DNA from: Oscillospiraceae bacterium | GTDB lineage: Bacteria; Bacillota; Clostridia; Oscillospirales; Ruminococcaceae | DNA: 8,811 nt | Direction of reading: 5' to 3' | Assembly (NCBI GenBank): GCA_029062865.1 | Contig: JAIDPG010000139.1 | Span: forward strand, 1-8,811 | Shown: one piece after another, positions 1-5,260 of the stretch | How the letters are laid out: every line of letters begins with the position of its first letter | How positions within the stretch are numbered: position 1 is the first letter of the stretch | The notes under the pieces: model-generated | The model's database searches: none | What the model was told of the DNA's origin: nothing | The model's input: the letters and a program-made list of their open reading frames with translations, nothing else | Translations under genes and position numbers: made by a program

Positions 1-1
1 C

Positions 2-30
2 TTGTAACTCTTGGAATAATGTGTTAGAAT
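2..30 (+). promoter_or_regulatory. SigA-type promoter of the peptide/radical SAM operon
   Basis: A -35 box TTGTAA (2-7, 4 of 6 to consensus) is followed after exactly 17 bases by a -10 box TAGAAT (25-30, 5 of 6). The -10 box is preceded by TGT (22-24), which gives an extended -10. Transcription would start near 37, leaving about 37 bases of leader before the precursor peptide start at 75. No operator palindrome is evident in this short stretch, and the window begins too close to see upstream sites. Confidence 0.65.
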
Positions 31-74
31 TAAATCACGGAAGAAATTCCGAATAAAATATGGAGGTCATTACT

Positions 75-248
75 ATGGCACTTGCAAATTTATCCGACTG
101 GAACAGCGACAACAGCGTTGCGGCGGCTTCCGCTTGCGGTTCGGGTGACAAGCCCGCGGCTTGCGGTTCGGGTGATAAGCCCGCGGCTTGCGGTTCGGGT
201 GATAAGCCCTCCGCTTGCGGCTCTGCTTGCGGAGCAGGCGACAAGTAA
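75..248 (+). CDS. Cys-rich ACGX-repeat peptide, putative RiPP precursor
   Basis: This 57-residue peptide is probably the substrate of the radical SAM enzyme encoded next to it. The start at 75 is chosen because TGGAGGT (61-67) sits 7 bases upstream; an in-frame ATG at 60 has no ribosome site. Residues 1-19 form a short leader-like part rich in Asn, Asp and Ser. From residue 20 the chain is a repeat array: ACGSGDKPA twice, ACGSGDKPS once, then ACGS and ACGAGDK at the end. The five cysteines are at 21, 30, 39, 48 and 52, each inside ACGS or ACGA. There is no signal peptide, membrane segment or double-Gly cleavage site. The layout resembles peptides that NCBI/TIGRFAM-style annotation groups in an 'ACGX system' with SPASM radical SAM enzymes; this is recalled, not searched. 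The chemistry (for example Cys thioether crosslinks, as in ranthipeptides) is inference. It has its own promoter and is followed by hairpins, so it may be expressed more strongly than the downstream enzymes. Confidence 0.8.
   Translation: MALANLSDWNSDNSVAAASACGSGDKPAACGSGDKPAACGSGDKPSACGSACGAGDK
132..212 (+). repeat. Three 27-nt tandem repeats inside the precursor gene
   Basis: Units lie at 132-158, 159-185 and 186-212 and encode the 9-residue repeat. Units 1 and 2 differ only in the Asp codon (GAC/GAT). Units 2 and 3 differ only in the last codon (GCG/TCC). Two degenerate part-units follow to 245. Near-identity at silent positions suggests recent duplication of the unit rather than long-term protein-level selection alone. 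Confidence 0.9.
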
Positions 249-274
249 TTATATCATCTTTTTGAGATAATTAC
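245..274 (+). other. Hairpin directly after the precursor gene
   Basis: The arm GTAATTAT (245-252) pairs with ATAATTAC (267-274). After one A/G mismatch the stem continues with TCA (254-256) against TGA (263-265), around a U-rich loop. The structure begins at the last codon and includes the stop codon. It may protect the 3' end of a short precursor transcript. It is AT-rich and weaker than the following hairpin. Confidence 0.5.
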
Positions 275-279
275 AAACG

Positions 280-307
280 TTCCCGAACGGAGAAATTCGT
301 TCGGGAA
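280..307 (+). terminator. GC-rich hairpin between precursor and radical SAM gene, likely attenuator
   Basis: TTCCCGAACG (280-289) and CGTTCGGGAA (298-307) form a perfect 10-bp stem with an 8-base loop. There is no clean T-tract after it (the next bases are TATACGAAATTATT), so termination would be partial. No promoter is evident between here and 356, so the radical SAM gene probably depends on read-through. Such a hairpin between a small peptide gene and its enzymes commonly lets the peptide be made in excess. Confidence 0.55.
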
Positions 308-355
308 TATACGAAATTATTCGGGAAACCGATTTACATACGCGAGGTAAACACA

Positions 356-1396
356 ATGAGCAAATACTTTTCCTTTCAATGGCACATCACGGACGACTGC
401 GATCAGCGCTGTAAGCATTGCTACATCTTCTCCGAGAACAATTGCAAGGCGCTTGATTCAATGAATTGGGAACAGATACAAGACACGTTTTACAACTGCC
501 TTGACTTCTGCAAGGTTTACAACCGTTTGCCGTATTTCTACATAACGGGCGGCGATCCCATTCTTCACCCTAACTTTTGGGAACTGCTGAAACTGTTGAA
601 ACAGCACGAGATAGGGTTTACGATACTCGGCAATCCATTTCATCTGAACGACGAGGTCTGCCTTGAATTAAAATCACTTGGCTGCGAGAAGTATCAGCTC
701 TCGATAGACGGAATGAGGGAAACGCACGATTGGTTTCGCAAGCCCGGCAGCTTTGATATTACGCTTGAAAAAATCGAATGTATCAAGAGGGCGGGAATAC
801 GCGCGGTAGTTATGACTACCGTTTCGGGAACCAATATCAAGGAAATTCCAGATATTATTGATACCGTTGCTAACAGAGCGGATGTTTTCGCGTTCGCCCG
901 GTACTGCCCCACAAGCGAGGAAAAGGACACGAATATCGAGCCGCTACGCTATCGGGAACTGCTGGAACTGTGCGACAAGAAATTCAAGGAATACGAAGCG
1001 CAAGGCTGCATCACATATTTCAACAAAAAAGATCATTTGTGGACGCTTTACGAATACGAAACGGGCGAATTTAAAATCCCCAAAATTCCCGAAAATGCCG
1101 AAAAGGATATGATCTACGGCGGCTGCAACTGCGGAAATTGTCATTTGACTATACTCCCGAACGGCGATATTTACGCTTGCCGCAGAGTTCAAAACAGCAA
1201 GGTCGGCAATGTTTTTGAGGACAGGATCGCGGATGTTTGGGTATGCGAAATGGAGCAATATCGCGACTATAATAAATTTGAGAAATGCGCGAAATGCGAA
1301 CTGAAAGCGTGGTGCAGAGGCTGCCCTGCTGTTGCAAGCGGCAAAAACGGCAATTTCTACGCTGCCGATCCGCAATGTTGGAAAGAAATATCGTAA
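356..1396 (+). CDS. Radical SAM/SPASM peptide-modifying enzyme
   Basis: This 346-residue protein probably modifies the repeat peptide encoded just upstream. The N-terminal radical SAM domain carries C15, C19 and C22 in the canonical CX3CX2C form for the SAM-binding [4Fe-4S] cluster. GGDP (65-68) is the SAM amino-group motif, and SIDG (116-119) is typical of the TIM-barrel strands. The C-terminal SPASM region (about 252-342) has ten Cys, including 257, 259, 262, 275, 311, 314, 320, 323 and 341. The end has the CX2CX5CX2C-X17-C pattern that ligates two auxiliary Fe-S clusters. The length is normal for SPASM peptide maturases. GAGGT (344-348) precedes the ATG by 7 bases. By name the closest group I recall is the radical SAM/SPASM 'ACGX system' family. 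No separate peptide-recognition (RRE) domain is visible, and the N-terminus starts almost directly with the barrel. An anaerobic SPASM enzyme with an unrelated substrate remains possible, but the adjacent Cys-repeat peptide makes that less likely. Confidence 0.88.
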   Translation: MSKYFSFQWHITDDCDQRCKHCYIFSENNCKALDSMNWEQIQDTFYNCLDFCKVYNRLPYFYITGGDPILHPNFWELLKLLKQHEIGFTILGNPFHLNDEVCLELKSLGCEKYQLSIDGMRETHDWFRKPGSFDITLEKIECIKRAGIRAVVMTTVSGTNIKEIPDIIDTVANRADVFAFARYCPTSEEKDTNIEPLRYRELLELCDKKFKEYEAQGCITYFNKKDHLWTLYEYETGEFKIPKIPENAEKDMIYGGCNCGNCHLTILPNGDIYACRRVQNSKVGNVFEDRIADVWVCEMEQYRDYNKFEKCAKCELKAWCRGCPAVASGKNGNFYAADPQCWKEIS

Positions 1397-1408
1397 GGAG
1401 AAATAATT

Positions 1409-1996
1409 ATGTTAATGGATATTATCAAGGCTCGTCATTCGATACGGAAATACACCGATAAGCAAATTTCGCGCTCCGATCTTGATCTTATTCTCGAAGC
1501 GGGAAATTACGCTCCGAACGCGGGCGGCGGTCAACGGAGTATGATAATCGGTGTCCGCGATAAGGAGCTGACAACTAAGCTCGGAATTATGAACCTCGCG
1601 AAATTCGACCGTTCACGGCTTGTCGGCTCTTATGTTTCGGCGGAGCAGCCGAGCACCATAGACGATCCAACCATTAAAAACGGATTTTACGGTGCGCCGT
1701 GCGTTGCGGCAATATTCGGACAGAATAACTTCGCATTCAGTGTCGCGGACGCGTTTTGTATTGCGGAAAATATGGTTTTACAGGCAACCGAACTTGGCAT
1801 TTCGTCCTGTATTATCTCGCGCGGCGAGGAAACATTCGATAATCCCGAGGGCGCGGAGTTATTGAAAAAATGGGAAATTCCCGAAAATTTTTCTTGTATC
1901 TGCTTTGTGATATTCGGATATATAGACGGCGAACAGCCGCATTTTAAACCGAGAAAACCCGACAGAGTAAAAATTATCGAACAGGAGGACAAATAA
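1409..1996 (+). CDS. Nitroreductase-family FMN oxidoreductase
   Basis: This 195-residue protein fits the short nitroreductase-like FMN fold, usually a homodimer using NAD(P)H or ferredoxin electrons. Visible family marks are the N-terminal ARHSIRKYTD segment (8-17; the Arg contacts FMN phosphate), EAGNYAPNAGG (30-40), YGAPCVAAIFG (94-104), the long helix at 114-130 leading into GISSCII (130-136), and a C-terminal FGYIDGE (169-175). AAGGAG (1395-1400) lies 8 bases before ATG 1409; a second in-frame ATG at 1415 is less well placed. The gene follows the radical SAM gene by 12 bases and its stop abuts the next start, so it is translated as part of the same operon. True nitro-compound reduction is not implied; the family also includes dehydrogenases that oxidise peptide backbones or heterocycles, and a role in peptide maturation is an inference from position. 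A general redox role serving the downstream ADP-ribosylation genes is the main alternative. Confidence 0.85.
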   Translation: MLMDIIKARHSIRKYTDKQISRSDLDLILEAGNYAPNAGGGQRSMIIGVRDKELTTKLGIMNLAKFDRSRLVGSYVSAEQPSTIDDPTIKNGFYGAPCVAAIFGQNNFAFSVADAFCIAENMVLQATELGISSCIISRGEETFDNPEGAELLKKWEIPENFSCICFVIFGYIDGEQPHFKPRKPDRVKIIEQEDK

Positions 1997-2611
1997 ATGA
2001 ACGCAAAAACTTGTCTTGAAAAATTAAAGCTGGTAGGTGTACTGTCTTTCGCAACCGTTGACGGTAACGGCGCTCCGCAGATACGGTGTATCAGCGCAAT
2101 TCACTTTGACGAGGACAGCTTTTACTTCTTCACCGCGAGGGGGAAGAACTTCTGCCGCGAACTTCTTGAGGACGGCAGAGTGCAGATACTCGCCTACACG
2201 CGCTTTAATGAGATGATAAGGCTCTCGGCGAAAGCCGTTCCCGTATCGGACGAGCGGCAGAGCGCTTGTATTGATACTATCTTTGAGGAGCAGCCGTATC
2301 TCGGCAATGTTTACCCCAGCGATACAAGAAATATCGGTATCGTTTTTGAAATAAAGGACGCGGAGATCGAGTATTTTAACCTCGGCGTAAATCCGATTTT
2401 CAGAGAGGTATATGTTATCGGAAACGGAAAAGCGGAGTATAAGGGCTACAAAATAACTGATAAATGTATCGGGTGCGGAAAATGCGCAAAGGTCTGCCCT
2501 CAGCGCTGCATAAAATCGGGAAAACTGTTTGAAATTACTCCCGAGAACTGTCTGCACTGCGGAGCCTGCTACGAAAACTGCCCCGTAAAAGCAGTTGAAA
2601 GGCTGGGGTGA
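1997..2611 (+). CDS. FMN split-barrel (PNPOx-like) protein fused to 2[4Fe-4S] ferredoxin
   Basis: This 204-residue protein has two parts. Residues about 5-130 resemble the pyridoxamine-phosphate-oxidase-like FMN-binding split barrel, with a GVLSFATVDGNGAPQIR start (14-30) and a following FYFFTARGKNF strand-turn (42-52). Residues 153-204 form a bacterial ferredoxin with two clusters: C157, C160, C163, C167 (CX2CX2CX3CP) and C185, C188, C191, C195 (again CX2CX2CX3CP). C171 is an extra Cys. The fusion suggests electron flow between ferredoxin clusters and a bound flavin, in the cytoplasm. AGGAGG (1983-1988) lies in the end of the nitroreductase gene, and ATG 1997 follows that stop codon directly. 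The next gene starts within a few bases, so the protein is made together with its neighbours. Plausible partners are the nitroreductase or the radical SAM enzyme, which needs low-potential electrons. Substrate and partner are unknown. Confidence 0.85.
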   Translation: MNAKTCLEKLKLVGVLSFATVDGNGAPQIRCISAIHFDEDSFYFFTARGKNFCRELLEDGRVQILAYTRFNEMIRLSAKAVPVSDERQSACIDTIFEEQPYLGNVYPSDTRNIGIVFEIKDAEIEYFNLGVNPIFREVYVIGNGKAEYKGYKITDKCIGCGKCAKVCPQRCIKSGKLFEITPENCLHCGACYENCPVKAVERLG

Positions 2612-2613
2612 TT

Positions 2614-3384
2614 ATGAACCGTTCGGAAAAGCTGTCATATTTAATAAAAAATCTGCTGTCGGAAAATGCGGATTATAAAAATATTGCTGTTCCCGACAGC
2701 GCGGGTGAGCGTTTTCGGCTGTTTCGAAGTCTTGTGAACGTGCGTGCTCCGAAGCCCGTTTTGGATGAATTTCTTGCGGTTCAGAACGAGTTTCTTCGGG
2801 AGACGATCACCGAAAAGGGTATTGTTGATTACAAGGACTTAACACCCGTAAAGCCGCGCGTTTACTTGTGGCAAGGCGATATAACCACTTTGAAATGCGG
2901 CGCGATAGTCAACGCGGCAAACTCGCAGATGCTGGGCTGCTTCTGCCCGTGTCACGGCTGTATCGACAATGCCATTCACACATTTTCGGGAGTGCAATTG
3001 CGTTTGGAGTGCGCGAAGATGATGAACACACAAGGATATGAAGAACCCGTTGGACAGGCGAAAATAACCTCCGCGTATAATCTGCCCTGCGATAAAATTA
3101 TCCATACGGTCGGACCGTATGTCGGCGGAAAACTAACCGAAGAGCATTGCGAGCAGTTACGATCTTGTTACCGCGAGTGTCTGAAAACGGCTGTGCAAAA
3201 CGATATTTCAAGCATTGCGTTCTGTTGTATTTCAACAGGGGAGTTTCATTTCCCGAACGAAAAAGCCGCAAAGATCGCTGTTGATACGGTGAGAGAATTT
3301 CTGCAAAATAATAACGAAATTGAGGTGATCTTCAATGTTTTCAAGAATGACGACTACACGATCTACAAAAGATTACTCGACTGA
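2614..3384 (+). CDS. Zinc-dependent macrodomain protein-ADP-ribose hydrolase
   Basis: This 256-residue protein has a helical N-terminal extension (about 1-75) and a macrodomain (about 84-250). Seen in the sequence: WQGDIT (86-91), IVNAAN (98-103) for ADP-ribose binding, and the segment GCFCPCHGCIDNAIH (108-122), the Cys/His signature of the zinc-containing macrodomain branch. GPYVGG (167-172) and CCISTGEFHFPN (204-215), the loop that cradles the distal ribose and phosphates, follow. Family knowledge: these enzymes remove ADP-ribose put on proteins by SirTM sirtuins, and the two genes are commonly adjacent, as they are here. ATG 2614 is preferred over in-frame GTG 2608, which overlaps the upstream stop; GGGG at about 2605-2608 serves as a modest ribosome site for 2614. 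The last 50 bases overlap the sirtuin gene, pointing to tightly coupled synthesis of eraser and writer. Confidence 0.9.
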   Translation: MNRSEKLSYLIKNLLSENADYKNIAVPDSAGERFRLFRSLVNVRAPKPVLDEFLAVQNEFLRETITEKGIVDYKDLTPVKPRVYLWQGDITTLKCGAIVNAANSQMLGCFCPCHGCIDNAIHTFSGVQLRLECAKMMNTQGYEEPVGQAKITSAYNLPCDKIIHTVGPYVGGKLTEEHCEQLRSCYRECLKTAVQNDISSIAFCCISTGEFHFPNEKAAKIAVDTVREFLQNNNEIEVIFNVFKNDDYTIYKRLLD

Positions 3385-4207
3385 AATTGAACGGCTGAGA
3401 TCGGCTCTTAATGCCGCCGACGCGGTTGTGATCGGCGCGGGTGCGGGGCTTTCAACGGCAGCGGGATTTACCTATTCGGGAGAACGCTTCCGCGAGAATT
3501 TCGCCGATTTTGAGGATAAATACGGCTTTCACGATATGTATTCGGGAGGTTTTTTTCCGTATAAAACGGATGAGGAAATGTGGGCGTTCTGGAGCAGAAA
3601 CATAATGATAAACCGCTATTCCGAACCGCCGAAGCCTGTTTACGACAATCTTCTCGCGCTCGTTCGGGATAAGGATTATTTCGTTATCACAACCAACGTT
3701 GACCACTGCTTTCAAAGGGCGGGATTTGACAAAAAACGGCTGTTCTATACGCAGGGCGATTACGGTCTGTTTCAATGCTCCGAGCCTTGCTGTAATGAGA
3801 CATTCGACAATGAGGAGATCGTAAAGCAAATGTACGATCGGCAGTCCGATATGAAAATACCGTCCGAATTAGTGCCGAGATGTCCTCACTGCGGAAAGCC
3901 GCTCACGATGAATCTGCGCTGCGACGACACCTTTGCCGAGGACGAGGGCTGGCACAAGGCGGCGGAGCGTTATTCGAATTTTATCCGTTCGCGGAAAAAT
4001 TCTCGGGTGTTGTATCTTGAATTGGGAGTGGGGTCTAACACTCCGGTCATTATAAAATACCCGTTCTGGCAGCTTACCGCCGAAAATCAAAAGGCGACAT
4101 ACGCGTGCGTTAATCTCGGAGAAGCGAGTTGTCCGAACGAGATAGCCGCGCAGTCCGTCCTTATTGACGGCGACATAGCAAATGTGCTTGACGAACTGAA
4201 GCATTGA
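3335..4207 (+). CDS. Class M sirtuin (SirTM), protein ADP-ribosyltransferase
   Basis: This 290-residue Sir2-fold protein probably transfers ADP-ribose from NAD to a protein rather than deacetylating. Visible: GAGAGLS (34-40) of the NAD site, TTNVDH (119-124), and YTQGDYG (138-144) where classical sirtuins have the catalytic His-Gly. Here the position is Gln140, with Asn121 upstream; a Gln at this position is the known hallmark of SirTM. Zinc ligands are probably C148, C152 or C153, C183 and C186. GVGSNTP (231-237) completes the Rossmann NAD site. Start 3335 is chosen because GAGGTG (3322-3327) precedes it at good spacing; ATG 3347 is a weaker choice. The gene overlaps the macrodomain gene by 50 bases in another frame. 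In Staphylococcus and Streptococcus the pair acts on a lipoylated GcvH-like carrier; no such carrier or lipoate ligase is present in this window, so the substrate here is open. The SigA promoter of the next gene lies over the stop codon. Confidence 0.9.
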   Translation: MFSRMTTTRSTKDYSTEIERLRSALNAADAVVIGAGAGLSTAAGFTYSGERFRENFADFEDKYGFHDMYSGGFFPYKTDEEMWAFWSRNIMINRYSEPPKPVYDNLLALVRDKDYFVITTNVDHCFQRAGFDKKRLFYTQGDYGLFQCSEPCCNETFDNEEIVKQMYDRQSDMKIPSELVPRCPHCGKPLTMNLRCDDTFAEDEGWHKAAERYSNFIRSRKNSRVLYLELGVGSNTPVIIKYPFWQLTAENQKATYACVNLGEASCPNEIAAQSVLIDGDIANVLDELKH

Positions 4208-4232
4208 CAAACTCGCCCGAATATGCTAAAAT
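4204..4232 (+). promoter_or_regulatory. Near-consensus SigA promoter for the DUF5131 gene
   Basis: A perfect -35 TTGACA (4204-4209) and a -10 TAAAAT (4227-4232, 5 of 6) are separated by 17 bases, with TGC just before the -10 (extended -10). The -35 box overlaps the TGA stop of the sirtuin gene. The start site would be near 4239, leaving a leader of roughly 14 bases that holds the ribosome site GGAGGG (4243-4248). The gene downstream is therefore probably a separate transcription unit. Confidence 0.8.
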
Positions 4233-4252
4233 AAACAAAAACGGAGGGCGAA

Positions 4253-4993
4253 ATGCACGATATCTGGAATCCGTGGCACGGCTGTGTAAAATGCTCCGAG
4301 GGCTGCGAGCATTGTTATATGTACTTTCTTGACAAGCAGCGCGATAAAAACGGCGCGGAAATTTTCCGCACCAAGACCGCGTTCGATTACCCGCTGCATA
4401 AAAACCGCGGCGGCGCGTTCAAGGTTCAAAGCGGAGAGCTGATACGCGTTTGTATGACCTCGGATTTCTTTCTGGAGGAAGCGGACGAATGGCGCGGAGA
4501 GGCTTGGGAGATAATACGCTGTCGCCCCGATGTAAAATTTTTTCTGCTTACGAAACGTCCTCAACGTGTTCGGAAATGTCTGCCCGAGGATTGGGGCAAC
4601 GGTTGGGAAAATGTTATGTTCAATGTAACCTGCGAAAATCAGCGCAGCGCCGATGAGCGTATTCCGATACTGCTCGATTTACCGTTTAAGCATAAGGGGA
4701 TAATGTGCGCTCCGTTTATCGGTGCGGTGAGCGTTGGAAAGTATCTCGACAGCGGACAGACCGAGCAGGTGATCTGCGGCGGCGAAAATTACGACGGCTC
4801 CCGTCCGTGCGATTTCGATTGGGTCAAGAGCTTGCAGAGCGAGTGTGTAAGCCGAAATATAACGTTCTGTTTCATCGAAACGGGAACGGTTTTCATAAAG
4901 GACGGCAAGCGTTATGCTCTGCCGAATAAGCGGATACAAAGCGAAATGGCGTTTAAATCGAGAATGAACTTTCTCGGAGAGCCAATAAAGTGA
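4253..4993 (+). CDS. DUF5131 (phage Gp37/Gp68-like) radical SAM-like protein, C-terminally interrupted
   Basis: 246 residues are read up to TGA 4991-4993. The N-terminus has the family hallmark WNPWHGC (5-11) with C11, C14, C18 and C21 and a following Tyr; C11, C18 and C21 match the spaced three-Cys cluster motif of this radical SAM-related family. Other family features are MTSDFFLEEAD (68-78), KFFLLTKRPQR (95-105), VMFNVTCENQ (121-130), MCAPFIGA (151-158) and VICGGENYDG (173-182). GGAGGG (4243-4248) precedes the ATG by 4 bases. The molecular role of DUF5131 is not established, although members are common on phages and mobile elements. The reading frame stays open for 47 further codons beyond the TGA and encodes a Cys-rich tail that looks like the normal end of clostridial members. 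The copy is therefore either truncated by a nonsense change or read through. It has its own promoter, so it may be unrelated to the upstream operon. Confidence 0.82.
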   Translation: MHDIWNPWHGCVKCSEGCEHCYMYFLDKQRDKNGAEIFRTKTAFDYPLHKNRGGAFKVQSGELIRVCMTSDFFLEEADEWRGEAWEIIRCRPDVKFFLLTKRPQRVRKCLPEDWGNGWENVMFNVTCENQRSADERIPILLDLPFKHKGIMCAPFIGAVSVGKYLDSGQTEQVICGGENYDGSRPCDFDWVKSLQSECVSRNITFCFIETGTVFIKDGKRYALPNKRIQSEMAFKSRMNFLGEPIK

Positions 4994-5137
4994 AAGCTCA
5001 CCGATCGCTTCGGTAACATCATTCCGAAAAACGAATTGTATTCTCCCAGCTACGGCAGCAATTGCTCAATGTGCGGCAGCAAACCGATTTGTAACGGCTG
5101 CTCAAATTGCGGAAAGTGCGGAAATTGTTCCGAATAA
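4994..5137 (+). pseudogene. Cys-rich C-terminal tail of the DUF5131 gene, in frame after TGA
   Basis: After TGA 4991 the same frame continues without a break to TAA 5135-5137. The 47 codons begin KLTDRFGNIIPKNELY and end in a Cys-rich part, CSMCGSKPICNGCSNCGKC and on. Seven cysteines at tail residues 24, 27, 33, 36, 39, 42 and 45 follow a CX2C-X5-CX2CX2CX2CX2C pattern. The polar, protein-like composition and correct frame argue that this is former or still used coding sequence, not chance. The full protein would be 294 residues with one TGA codon. A nonsense mutation or sequencing error is most likely; Sec insertion is possible but weakly supported. Confidence 0.7.
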
Positions 5138-5141
5138 ATTA

Positions 5142-5180
5142 AACCGGAGGTAATGCTGGTTGGCGGCATTACCTCCGGTT
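5142..5180. terminator. Perfect 15-bp hairpin between convergent genes
   Basis: AACCGGAGGTAATGC (5142-5156) pairs perfectly with GCATTACCTCCGGTT (5166-5180); a G-C pair and a G-U pair can extend the stem inward. On the - strand the stem is followed by TTTAATTTATT, a usable U-rich tail, so it can end the leftward transcript from the DUF3592 gene. On the + strand there is no T-tract. A ribosome-site-like GGAGG and an ATG lie inside the stem, but the frame they would open is antisense to the DUF3592 gene. Confidence 0.65.
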
Positions 5181-5234
5181 ATGTGCATATCCCGCCGTTT
5201 GTCCGTAACGATTTGAAAAACTTCTACATCGCTA

Positions 5235-5259
5235 CCCCACTAAAGAGGGGGATTTTTTT
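5235..5259 (+). terminator. Rho-independent terminator for rightward transcription
   Basis: CCCC (5235-5238) and GGGG (5247-5250) close a short hairpin with an inner CT/AG pair and an A/A mismatch. It is followed by GATTTTTTT (5251-5259), seven consecutive T. It lies between the end of the DUF5131 reading frame and the stop of the opposite-strand gene at 5261. It should end rightward transcription before it runs antisense into that gene. Confidence 0.65.
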
Positions 5260-5260
5260 G

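Noticed and set aside
132..212. CRISPR-like direct repeats
   Set aside because: The 27-base units are contiguous, without spacers, and in frame within a peptide gene with a good ribosome site.
944..1375. 143-codon - strand frame inside the radical SAM gene
   Set aside because: It is antisense to a gene with full catalytic and SPASM motifs and has no ribosome site or recognisable family.
2608..2613. GTG at 2608 as the macrodomain start
   Set aside because: It overlaps the upstream stop and is less well placed than ATG 2614, which has a G-rich ribosome site at suitable distance.
4991..4993. TGA read as Trp under an alternative genetic code
   Set aside because: The ferredoxin flavoprotein, macrodomain, sirtuin and pckA genes all end at TGA at sensible family lengths, so TGA is a normal stop here.
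4991..5014. Selenocysteine codon with SECIS hairpin
   Set aside because: The stem after the TGA is only 5 bp and no selenocysteine genes are in the window. It is kept only as a possibility within the read-through finding and not called as a feature.
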